Below are positions 1 through 10,990 of a DNA stretch of 64,000 nt, one piece after another. This DNA is from Anaeramoeba ignava (lineage: Eukaryota > Metamonada > Anaeramoebidae), in NCBI GenBank assembly GCA_028826165.1, contig JAPDFW010000057.1:532726-596725 (forward strand). Direction: 5' to 3'. Each line of letters opens with the position of its first letter. Position 1 is the stretch's first letter. Both the position numbers and the translations under genes were made by a program. The notes under the pieces were generated by a model. The model did no database searches, had not been told where the DNA came from, and saw nothing but the letters and a program-made list of their open reading frames with translations.

Positions 1-38
1 AATCCAAATTTAAATTGATTTTTTTTTTAAATTCTTAG

Positions 39-2520
39 ATTTCAATCACAAAAAGACAAATTGTTAATGTTTTTCAACAAAGGAAAGATGGTTGGTGTGA
101 TGTTAGTTGGAATAATTTAAGAGGATTATTTCCTGAAACTTTTTTGGAAATTCTTGAAGAATCTGAACAAGAAGAAACTTCTATTGTTTTAGACAATTAT
201 GAAGCACAAAATCCTGATGAAATTTCTATTCCATCAGGTCAAGTTGTAAAAATTATTAACAAAAGGGATGATGGTTGGGTTATTGTTGAATATGAAAATA
301 AATATGGTTTCTTTCCAACTACTTTTCTATCAATTTATGAAAATGAAAATGAAAATCAAAATGAAAATGAAAATCAAAATCAAATTGAAAATCAAAATGA
401 AAATGAAAATGAAAATCAAAATCAAATTGAAAATGAAAATGAAAATGAAAATCAAAATCAAAATCAAAATCAAAATGAAAATGAAAATCAAAATCAAAAT
501 CAAAATCAAATCAAATGAAAATGAAAATCAAAATCAAAATCAAAATCAAAATCAAAATCAAAATCAAAATCAAAATCAAAATCAAAATCAAAATGAAAAT
601 CAAAATCAAAATCAAAATCAAAATCAAAATCAAATTGAAAATCAAAATCAAAATCAAAATCAAAATCAAAATCAAATTGAAAATCAAAATCAAAATCAAA
701 TTCAAAATCAAAATCAAAACCTAATTAAAGTGCAAAATGAAAATGAAAATCTTTTAAACAGAATTTCTGATTTAGAAGAATTAGTTAAAAATTTACAGAT
801 AGAGAAAGAAAAAAGAGAAAAAGAGCAAAGAGAAAAAGAACAGAAACAAAAAGAAAGAAAAGAGTTATTTCAAAAAAGAATTGTCGAAAAACCCATTTAT
901 TCATCAAAACAACTTAATTTAGATTTCTGGAAATTACTTGAAGTAGTAAATTCATTGAAACAAACAAATGACAAATCTTCCCAATTAATTTCCACAATTT
1001 TTGAAGAAATCAAAAAAATTTCTCAACATAAACCATTTATTCAAAAACCAAATGAAAAAGAAAATGTTGAACAATTTAAAAATCGAATCAGAATTCTTCA
1101 AAAAGAAAATGAATCACTTAAAATGAAAAATGAAGAATTAAATCGAGATAATATCCAAAAGAAAAATCAATTTGAGAAATTGATGAAAGAAAAAGAAGAA
1201 ATAATTTTAAATCAAAATAAATCAAATCAATTAAATCAATTAAATCAATCAAATCAAAATAAATCAAATGAATTAAATCAATTAAATCAAATAAATAAAT
1301 CAAATCAAAATAAATCAAATAAATTAAATCAATTAAATCAAAATCAATCAAATAAATCAAATAAATTAAATCAATTAAATGAAAATAAATCAAATAAATT
1401 AAATGAAAATGAATTAAATGAAAATGAATCAAATAAATTAAATAAATCAAATGAATCAAATCAATTAAATGAATCAAATGAATTAAATGAAAATGAATTA
1501 AATAAATCAAATAAATTAAATGAAAATAAATCAAATAAATCAAATAAATCAAATAAATTAAATCAATTAAATAAATTAAATAAATTAAATCAATCAAATG
1601 AAAATAAATCAAATAAATTAAATGAATCAAATGAAAATGAATTAAATAAATCAAATAAAAATGAATCAAATAAATTAAATGAAAATAAATCAAATAAATC
1701 AAATGAATTAAATGAATCAAATCAATTAAATCAATTAAATGAAAATAAATCAAATAAATTAAATGAAAATAAATCAAATCAATCAAATAAAAATGAATCA
1801 AATCAATTAAATCAATCAAATGAAAATAAATCAAATGAATCAAATCAATTAAATGAATCAAATCAATTAAATCAATCAAATGAAAATAAATCAAATGAAT
1901 TAAATCAATTAAATGAATTAAATGAAAATGAATTAAATCAATTAAATCAATCAAATGAAAATGAATTAAATGAATTAAATGAATCAAATAAATCAAATAA
2001 ATTAAATAAATTAAATAAATTAAATGAATTAAATGAATTAAATAAATTAAATAAATTAAATAAAAATGAATTAAATCAACCAAATGAATCAAATAAATCA
2101 AATAAATCAAATAAATCAAATAAATCAAATAAATCAAATAAATCAAATAAATCAAATAAATTAAATAAATTAAATAAATTAAATGAAAATGAATTAAATC
2201 AATTAAATCAATTAAATGAATCAAATCAATTAAATGAAAATGAATCAAATAAATTAAATAAAAATGAATCAAATAAATTAAATGAAAATGAATCAAATAA
2301 ATCAAATGAAAATGAATCAAATGAATCAAATGAATTAAATAAATTAAATGAATTAAATGAAAATAAATTAAATTCAATTATTTCACAAAGATCAAAAATT
2401 TCACTTTTACATAATTTTGAATCAACTAAAAAACATGTTTTTAACTCATTTTTAACAAATAATTTCTTATCAACACAATTTAAAAATTCATTTCCTTTAA
2501 ATTTCCAAATTAAAAAATAA
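39..2520 (+). CDS. SH3-domain, coiled-coil and Asn-rich repeat protein (5' truncated, frameshifted)
   Basis: This is the 3' part of a gene that begins before the window. A splice acceptor (...ttcttag, ending at 38) opens an exon that reads the end of one SH3 domain (KDGWCDVSW, then RGLFPETFL). A second complete SH3 domain follows at about 170-345 (conserved DGWVIVEYENKYGFFPTTF). SH3 domains bind proline-rich ligands, so an adaptor role in cytoskeleton or endocytosis is inferred. After the SH3 pair come about 125 residues of QN/EN dipeptides, a charged coiled coil (about 760-1200, EKEKREKEQREKEQ) and about 390 residues of a tripeptide repeat, then a short non-repetitive tail ending in TAA. The frame changes at about 505-516, inside the hexamer run, where two 5-base units replace 6-base units. 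I treat this as one gene. It could be a length error in the assembly or a real allele break. Exact partner unknown. Confidence 0.7.
346..720 (+). repeat. Coding hexamer array (C/G)AAAAT
   Basis: Tandem 6-base units CAAAAT and GAAAAT, read as Gln-Asn and Glu-Asn. Only the first base of the unit varies, with occasional CAAATT units (Gln-Ile). Two 5-base units near 505-515 break the reading frame. Confidence 0.9.
1198..2372 (+). repeat. Coding 9-mer array T(C/T)A-AAT-(A/C/G)AA
   Basis: About 1.2 kb of nearly pure 9-base units encoding (Ser/Leu)-Asn-(Lys/Gln/Glu). Variation is confined to two positions, the C/T in the first codon and the first base of the third codon, with occasional (G/A)AA-AAT insertions. 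Frame is kept throughout. Confidence 0.9.
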
Positions 2521-2802
2521 TTTTTTTTTTATCAAAAAACAAAAATAAAAAATAAAAATAAAAATAAAAAACAAAATTTTTTTTTTCTTTTTTTTTTTCT
2601 TTTTCTGAGTTTTGGGTGTCATTGTTCCATTGGGGAATCTTTAGCGTCATCCTCTTCAAAAGAGTCGGAGTGAGCTGGTATTTGAAAAAGATTCAAGGTT
2701 TTTAATCATCCACCCATTTCTCAAATAAATTGAAAAATGAAAAAAAAAAATTTAAAAAAAAAATTTTTTCATTTTTTTCATTTTTTTTTAATAATAATAA
2801 TA
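2521..2802. other. Intergenic spacer with a GC-richer island, possible small RNA
   Basis: Mostly A/T homopolymers between the SH3 gene and the TAF8-like gene. One stretch, about 2605-2700, stands out. It is complex and GC-richer, has a perfect 5-bp hairpin (CTCTTCAAAAGAG), and is followed by TTTTT at about 2700, which could end a Pol III transcript. It has no convincing open frame, no tRNA fold that I can draw, and no clear C/D or U-snRNA signature. It may be a non-coding RNA or a conserved promoter element. Confidence 0.3.
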
Positions 2803-4282
2803 ATGTCAGATAATTTATTTGCTTCATTTATTGCTAAAAAAGTAATTGCTTATATTATTCAAAATAAAGGATATGAATCAATAGAACAATCTGCATTAGA
2901 AGTTCTTATAGAAATTATGGAAAGATGTATAAATTCATTTTGAAATTAAAATTAATTTTGAAATTAAAATTCATTTTGAAATTAAAATTATAATTAAAAT
3001 TCATTTTGAAATTAAAATTAAAATTCATTTTAAAATTAAAATTATAATTAAAATTAAAATTAAAATTAAAATTCATTTTAAAATTAAAATTAAAATTCAT
3101 TTTGAAATTAAAATTCATTTTGAAATTAAAATTAAAATTCATTTTGAAATTAAAATTAAAATTAAAATTCATTTTGAAATTAAAATTCAAATTAAAATTA
3201 AAATTAAAATTCATTTTGAATTTAAAATTAAAATTAATTTTGAAATTAAAATTCATTTTGAAATTAAAATTCATTTTGAAATTAAAATTCATTTTGAAAT
3301 TAAAATTAAAATTCATTTTGAAATTCATTTTAAAATTAAAATTCATTTTGAATTTAAAAATTAAAATTAAAATTAAAATTAATTTTGAAATTAAAATTCA
3401 TTTATTGATTTAAAATTCAAATTCAAATTAAAATTAAAATTCATTTTGAAATTAAAATTCATTTTGAAATTAAAATTAAAATTCATTTTGAAATTAAAAT
3501 TCATTTTGAATTTAAATTCATTTTGTAAAGATATTGAAAAACTTGGCAGAGAAACAAAAATAATAACAGAACTTGGAAAAAGAACGAAATCTAATTTTAA
3601 TGATGTTCAATTTGCACTTTTAAAATTTAAAACATCAACTCCCGATTTAGAAGATTTTGTTTGTCAAACAAATCAACCAATTTTTGATCAAAAAATTCAA
3701 TCATTTCCAATTCCTCAATCATCTTATAAATCAAAAAAACCAAAACCGATATCAAACTATAAAAGAAATCAAGAAGAAAATAATTTCAAAATGGATGAAG
3801 AAGAAAACCGAAGCAATATGATTGATAACGGACTTTTTGATAGAATAATAACATCAAATGATGAAAATATTTTACAAAATGATGAAAATAATGAAAATCA
3901 ATTAGAAAATGATGAAAATAATGAAAATCAATTAGAAAATGATGAAAATAATGAAAATCAATTAGAAAATGATTTGGATTCAAAACCAAAACTGATTCTT
4001 CCTTTTACACTTCCAGATTTTCCAAATCAAAATCATTTATCAGAAGATTTTATCAAAAATGATTTAAATGAAAATTTAACTGAAAATTTAAATTCAAATT
4101 TAAATCAAAATGAAATTCAGAATTTTTTGGATCCAATTGATAAAATTTTACTTGATATAACAACTCAACAAGAATTATTAAGAAAAACTGAGAAAAAAAA
4201 AACACATGAAGCTTTACAATTACGTCAAAATTACTTTAAAAATTCAAATGATTTAAATTATGGAAATGATCTTAAATTTTAG
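2803..4282 (+). CDS. TAF8-like TFIID subunit with histone fold (2 exons)
   Basis: Exons 2803-2926 and 3531-4282 join in phase (291 aa). The ATG at 2803 is the start closest to the fold; an upstream in-frame ATG only adds a poly-K/F leader. The spliced protein reads a histone fold of the bromodomain-associated (TAF3/TAF8/SPT7) type: IAKKVIAYIIQNKGYESIEQ, then ALEVLIEIMERYIEKLGRE, then ELGKRTKSNFNDVQFALLKF. A DLEDFV segment and a short FPIP-containing stretch follow, as in TAF8. The C-terminal half is acidic, with ENDENNENQL repeats. In TFIID, TAF8 pairs with TAF10 and helps recruit TBP, so a nuclear role in transcription initiation is expected. SPT7 or TAF3 is a less likely alternative because of the short size and the proline motif. 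Confidence 0.75.
2941..3525. repeat. Intronic repeat in the TAF8-like gene
   Basis: The single intron (2927-3530) is almost wholly made of AAATTAAAATTCATTTTG-type units, 12-24 bases long, with a few ATAATT variants. Open frames on both strands here are repeat artefacts (FNFKMNFNF and KLKFILKL). Confidence 0.85.
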
Positions 4283-4429
4283 TTTTGAAAAATAAATAAC
4301 TTTTCATTTATTTGTTTCATCAAAAAAAAAATTAATAAAAAAAAAATTTAAATAAAATGATTTTTTTTATTTTCATTTTTTTTTTCCTTTTTATTTTTGT
4401 TTTAAAAGAAAAAAAAAATATTTAATAAA

Positions 4430-7400
4430 ATGAATCAAGCTGTTAGATTAATTGAACTTGAAAAAAGACCAAACCCTCAAAAAAATAAAATTAAAAAACC
4501 AATTTTTGATTACGAATCAGAAAAAAATTCAATTACTGTTAAAAAAGCAAAGTTACCTCTTTTATTTGAAATTCCAAAAGATGATATTCAAGTTTTAAGA
4601 CTTGAAAGAGCTCATAGAACAACTAAAACTGAATTTACAAAAAAAGTAAGCTTTTTCCAAACTTTTAAAATTAAAAAAAAATTTTTTTTTTCTTTTGATT
4701 TGTTTATTCATTTTGTTCTTAATTAATTTAAATAGAGTGAAACAAAAGGAAAATTTCCTTTTATTACAACTAGTGTTTGTTACCACTTTCAAATTAATAA
4801 AAACTTTTCCTGATTCCTTTTTCCAAAATCTAAATTTAAATTTACAATTCATTTATAAAATTCATTTTAAAATTAAAATTAAAATTCATTTATAAAATTA
4901 AAATTAAAATTAAAATTAATATTAAAATTAATATTAAAATTCATTTATAAAATTTAAAATTAAAATTAAAATTAATATTAAAATTTTTGAAAATTCATTT
5001 TGAAAAAATAGTCTGGAATTCAAAATAAAATTCCCGTTTATATGAGTGTCTGCTATAATATTTTCTATAAAAATTTCATTGTTATTCGAAGAAATTACCG
5101 AAATTCTTCATTATTAAATTTCCGAATTCCAAATTCTCTTCAATTAAAATTGGAAAATTTTGAAATTGATTTACCAAAACAACAAGCATTTTTAGAAAAA
5201 GAAAATTCAAATTTAAAACAACTCCGTTCACATAATTCACCCAGAATCAAGAAAAACAGTGAAGATCAAAAAATTGTTCGATTTGAAAGTCAAAATTCAT
5301 CTGAAGATATTATTTCTTTGTCAAATAAATCAACTAACGATTTAATTGAGTTGGAATCAGATATAAAAGAAAAAAAGACTATGAATATTTTTGAATTATA
5401 TGGAAAAAAGCAATTTCTTCAAGACTTTGGAGATTCAAGACAAAATATTGAACCATTTCCAGAAAATGAATTTTATCGAATTATCGTTGAACCAAAACAA
5501 TTACATTTTAATATTTCAAAACAATTTGAGCCTTTATTTTGTTCGATAGCTTTATACAATATTGCGAACAAAACAAAAGTTTCAGAAAATTTTTATTTTG
5601 AATTAAATCCTCCTTTAATTCGTCAAATGATTCCATCTTATGAAAAAGTTCATCCAACAACACTTTGCAAAAAAGCCATTTTCAAAATATCAAATCCGAC
5701 TGAAGATATTGTTTTGATTATTCGGATTGATAAAGTTTTCCAAGGATCATATGGCAAAATTAGTAGTCCTTATTTAAAAAAGGTAAATAAGAAAAAAAAA
5801 AAAATCATTTAAAAAATAACAAAACAAAATTGAAAATATTTAAAAATTTGATTTAAAAAAAAATCAGAAAGAACTGAGCCAACAAGCAGTCGATAAATTA
5901 TCAGCAAAAGCCTACAATTCTTGTATTGAATACGGCAAATTCAGACAACCTTTAGCTTGGGGTGGATTCAAATTATTTAGCAAAGAAAGTGATTCAGGAA
6001 TTCTTTATTCAGATATGTTTAACAAACAAGAATCACTTACAATGAAGCCGTTATATCAAATCAAAGATCTAATTAGCGAGCGTGAAATGCTTGATTTTTT
6101 ACAAAGCGAAAATAGACTCAAAAAGAAGGAGAAGACAATTCCAGGTTCAATGTTCATGTTTGATATCGAAAAATTCCGAGAAACAGAATCAAATCTTGAA
6201 TATATCATTAATCCTTCGCATGAATATGTCTCAGAAAATGAATTTGTGATTGATAATTATGGGAATACTTGGATTGATTTAAGAAAATTGCCGAATCAAA
6301 CCCAAAACAAAATTCCAACAAGAGAAATTGAGGAGTTTCCTGATTCCGTTACTTTGGATACAAAGCTTTTTTATGTTAACAATCTCTATATTTACCCCAA
6401 ATTATTCCCTCCAATCAAATTTTTATCTTTTGGAGTTCGAAATATTCTTGTCAGAGTTCGCTTCAAAGATAATGACCACGATCTTGATGATGAAGGACTT
6501 CCTGTGTTTTACGGAAGATCAAATGAAACAGAGTTTGTGACTGAGCAATTCACTAAGATTTTATATCACGAAAAAAAGGTGCATTTCCATGATGAAATCA
6601 AAATGAAGTTGCCTTTGGAATTGAATAGCAACCACCACTTGTTGTTTTCTTTCTACCATGTTAATTTTAAGAAGAGGAGATTATCAGCCATTTTTGAAGA
6701 AATCGGCCATTCTGTTTTGGTGTTGTTTCAAGAAAATGCTATTATTCGAAAGGATTTTGCGTTGCCAATTTGCTTGAATTTGGGAAAGTTTAATTATTTA
6801 TCTTCAAAGCAACTTCGTCAAAATCTTGGGTTTGAAAATGATTTTCAAGTGCAAATTAAGCTTGTGAGCACAGTTTATCCTCAAAATTTGAATATTGTCA
6901 ATGTGTTTAAGTATTTTGCAAATGTTTCTTCACTTGCTGTTCTTCCTTCTTATATCGAATCTTTACAGAATTTACGTGAAATGAATGATTTATCTCAAGA
7001 TATTGTTAATTTTCTTCCTGTTTTATTTAATATTTTACTTAAATTTATTTGCAAGTCGTCACCCAAATTAAATTATATTGAAAGATGTGATGAAGATATT
7101 AATTTTTATAAGGAATTAGAAAAGGATGAAGATGAAGATATTGAGACTAAAATAAAAAAAGAATTTGGACTTGAAACTGAAACTAAAAAAAATGATGAAA
7201 AAAATAATGAAAATAATGAAAATAATGAAAATAAAAATAATAATGAAAATATGAAAATAATAATGAAAATCAAAATAAAATTGAAATTGATATCGATATC
7301 GATATTGAAAAAGATGATTCAACCACAAACAAAAAACAAGAAACTATACAACCACAAACCCAAAAAAAACCTCAATCTCCAAAAAAAGTTGATCAATTTT

Positions 7401-10400
7401 CACCTTTTAGATTTACACCAAAAAATTTTGGAGTTGAAACATTCAAAACATTTGCAAAACTTGTGAGATTAACAGAAAAATTGGAAAAACAAAATCAAAC
7501 ACACTTTCTTGAACGCTATGCACAATACATCTTTACAAACATGGAAAACACACACATTTACCCATTCCAAAAAATCGTGAAATACTGGAACATTGTTCTT
7601 GAAAGCTTTAGCAACCAAAACATAAAAATTCGTTTTGAGGGAGAAGAATTCATCAAACCTGCATGGTTTTATTTTGAGTTAATTGCAAAATCAATGGTGA
7701 TATTCCTTGAGCAGAGATCAATTCTCGAGAATAGCCAAACAAGATTTTCACGTTTTAGTCACAAATATTTCAAATCACTTCTCAGATTGCTCCAAAATTT
7801 AAGCTTGCAAGTTATCAAATATTCTAGTATTGACATGTCAGTTGCAGATAAACTGAACAAATCGATCGGGCTTTTTATGAAGGATATTTTGGGTGTGATG
7901 GATATTGGAAGAGTATTTGATTTGATTCAATCATACATTAATTTTCTAACACATCGAAATAGTTTGAACGAGAAAATTTTTGGATTGAAAACAAAATTTT
8001 TCCGGGTTGATTAGCGACTATGAGTTTTATATACAAGTAAATCTGCCTATTAAACTGTCATTTTCAAGAACAAACATCAATCTGAAATATATCACTCAAT
8101 CACACTTCCTTTCTGGATCGATAATCAATCACGTATTCCAGGCTTTTGAAATGAAAAAAACAGGAGGAGTGATTTACGATGCAGTGAATTTGATCAGGGA
8201 TCTACTCTATTATCACTATGTGGATCCAAGATATCAAGACCCGGAATATCGCTCTCATATATGTTGTTTGTATCACCCGTTCATCCTGTATCTCATTGAC
8301 CGTATAGAGCTGTATCGAAACTACGATCTCGAGATCCGGCGAGATCTTCTTGCTTCAATGATATTTATTCTCCAATCAATTGATAAAAAATACTTCTTTT
8401 CTTGGTGGAAATTCGAAACATCAAGAAGAAAATTCGTTTTCTTTGATCTGCTCAGACTCTGTCTTGACACCTTTGAATATATTGGAAAGGAAAAAATCAG
8501 CCGAACTCAAACTGTTGATAACAGCTTGATTTCTTATGATATTCTCAAAACAAACAACCAAGTCATGGAAGGTACAAAGAAATACAAAAACGCCGCAAGG
8601 AAAAAAATATTCGACGCACACCAAGAAAAGACATCGCTATTGTCAAAAATGAATCACAAATTTCCGGACGCGATAATGGAAAACGCAACTTTTAAGGAAA
8701 TGATGTCACAAATGCAAAACAAATCTGGATTTTCTGTTGTGATTAATCCAGACTCGATAATCAAGCGAAACGCGAATAAAGACCCAGCATTTGAAGGAAA
8801 TTTATCAACACAGATTACACTGGGTGTGATTGGTGTTCTGGAAGAGGTTTTTGTGTGGGAAAGAAGTCAAAATACGAACCAAAAAGACGAATTAATTGAC
8901 GATCCAATTTTCAATAACATTTTCTCAGTGTTGATTTATCTTTTCGACAAAAACCTCTCTTATTCAGCAACATTACAGCTTCTTGAAACAACAAATCTTT
9001 TCGTTGATCTGAACCAAAAAAGAATATTCACGGGAGACAACAATTTCATCTCTTTGCTGAGCCAGAAATTATATAGTAAAGTTGTGTATCAGAACATAGA
9101 AGTGCGCAATAAAGCAAATTTTTTGATCTACTTTTTACTGAAGAAGAACTACGAAAACACGGATGATATCTTGCGTATTCAAATACATTCGACAATTGCC
9201 TTTTCAAAGCTGATCGGAGATCCGAAGGAGTTCCGCAACGAGGAGCTTATCAGCGAGACACTTGTGTCAATGAAGTCTTATGCGCAAAGCGAAAAGCAGG
9301 TGAAAAACAAAGAGAAATTCACCAATCTCGTGATAATGCACTCGGAAGAGTTGAAAATGATTCTTGAAAACGGAATCAAAATCAGAGAATGTGCAGATGA
9401 TTCAGAAATCACGTCCGAACTTTATTACAAAATCGCAAACAGCTATCACAAAACACCCGAATTGCGTCTTGCGTGGCTGGATTCACTTTACCACTACAAC
9501 CTCTCACACAACAACATCCTTGAATCCTTTGTGAATATTGTTCACATGCTAGCACTCATTTCTGAGTGTCTACTCTTCATGTATCCCGACAGAAAATGGC
9601 TTCCAAAAGGCGCGAGAAAATTCAACAAAATTTTCGCCTCTTGTCAAGAAGAAGTCATAAGCGGCGAGATCATCGACATCAAGCGACTCAAGCAGATCCC
9701 GTCGTTTTCTGAAGAAGGGCTTGTCAAAATGCTCAATCAAGCAAGCAAAGACGCGAACCAATTCTTGTTCTTCGAAACAAAAACACAAATCGCAAAAATG
9801 CTCTTCAAAATTTACGAACACCAAAGAAACTATCATGCGCTCTCTGAAGGCCATCTGGAACTTAAGACTGTTTTCGAGGAACTTTCCGAAGAGATCCGCA
9901 ACAACATGCCCAAACGTTTTCTTTCTTATTTTTACAGAATTGGTTTCTACGGCAATTTGTTCGAAGAACTCAACGGAAAGGAATTCATATACAGAGAGTC
10001 TGGCGAGAATCATCTTTTTGATCTCTCTGTCAAGTTCCGAGAAAAATACGAAACGCAGTTTGGAAAGGATATGTTCAAAATCATCGAGGATTCCAAAACG
10101 GTCGATCCAAATTCACTGGATCCCCAAAAAGCTTATATGCAGATTACTTCTGTCGAGCCTTATTTCACAAAGCAAGAGGTTTCCGAACGAATCACCATTT
10201 TCGAGCGCACAACAAACGCCAACAAATTCTTTTTTGAATCCGCATTCACAAAATCAGGAAAAAAGCTCGGCGCAATGGAGGATCAGTACAAACGCTGCAC
10301 AATTCTAACAACAGAAAAGACTCTTCCTTATCCTGTTAAGCGTGTTCTCGTTGTCAACAAGAACGAGACTGAACTTACTCCAATACAAGTTTGGACTGAT

Positions 10401-10733
10401 GATATCCGAAAAAAGAAAAATTTGATCCATGGATTGGTCTCATCTTCTTCAAAAGATCACAAAAAAATTGAACCTCTTTTGGTTGGAACTTGTTTGCCTA
10501 CTGTTAATTCAGGTCCCATTGAGATTTGCAGGGTTTTTCTTTCAAATTCAAAAAAATTCCCTGAAAATGATGTGATTTTATTGAAAAAGGAATTTAAACA
10601 ATTTTTGTTCAATTTAAATCTTTTGATTCAAATTCATGAACAAATTCTTCGTGATGATGTAAGAGAATTACATGAGCAAATCAAACAAGGTTATTCTAAG
10701 CTTTATGAGAGTTCCAAACATTATTTGATTTGA
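4430..10733 (+). CDS. DOCK-family Rho GEF, DOCK C/D (zizimin/DOCK7) type, frameshifted
   Basis: Exons 4430-4645, 4736-4774, 5012-5782 and 5868 onward. Order of domains: a DOCK N-terminal segment (EPLFCSIALYN; then KVSENFYFEL), a C2/DHR-1 membrane-binding domain (NNLYIYPKLFPP; LPVFYGRSNE; HHLLFSFYHV), a long helical middle, and a C-terminal DHR-2 catalytic domain (MPKRFLSYFYRIGFYG; DPQKAYMQITSVEPYF; VGTCLPTVNSGPIEICRVFLS). The wording of the C2 and DHR-2 blocks follows DOCK6-11 rather than DOCK1-5. The expected role is exchange of GDP for GTP on Rac/Cdc42 at membranes. The frame breaks twice. The first break is near 7250, where one A is missing from an AATAATG run. The second is near 8005, where one extra base lies between FFRV and ISDYEFY. 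Homology is continuous across both. Codon use becomes much GC-richer after about 8100. Confidence 0.9.
4775..5011 (+). other. DOCK intron 2, part repetitive
   Basis: Donor AGT|GTTTGT and acceptor AATAG. From about 4850 it consists of AATTAAAATT / ATTCATTTATAAAATT repeats. Its first 40 bases can be read on from exon 2 as SVCYHFQINKNF before a stop, which resembles SVCYNIFYKNF at the start of exon 3 (see findings). Confidence 0.6.
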
Positions 10734-10930
10734 TTTAATTCAATTTAATTCAATTTAATTCAATTTGATTTGATTTGATTTGATTTGATTTGATTTGATT
10801 TAATTTAATTCAATTTGATTTGATTTTATTCGATTTAATTCAATTTGAATTAATTTAATTTAATTCAATTTTATTCGATTTGATTCAATTTGATTTGATT
10901 TGAATTCAAAACAAAATTCAAAATTCAATT
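10734..10930. repeat. Pentamer repeat between convergent genes
   Basis: Runs of TTTGA, TTTAA and TTCAA 5-mers fill the spacer between the stop codons of the DOCK and VPS9 genes. Probably 3' UTR/terminator sequence of both. No gene seen. Confidence 0.8.
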
Positions 10931-10990
10931 TAAAAAAAAAATCAATTTATTTTCAAATTTAAAAAATAAATAAAAATATTCTTTCTCATT

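Noticed and set aside
500-520. Programmed ribosomal frameshift in the SH3 gene
   Set aside because: No slippery heptamer or downstream structure; the site is a unit-length defect inside a microsatellite.
1118-2377. Minus-strand HLIYLIHLID frame of 419 codons
   Set aside because: Antisense of the 9-base coding repeat of the SH3 gene; no conserved domain.
2605-2703. U6 snRNA or tRNA gene
   Set aside because: Only spacing of one U6 segment matches; the ACAGAGA and AGC boxes are absent, and no acceptor stem or T-arm of a tRNA can be drawn.
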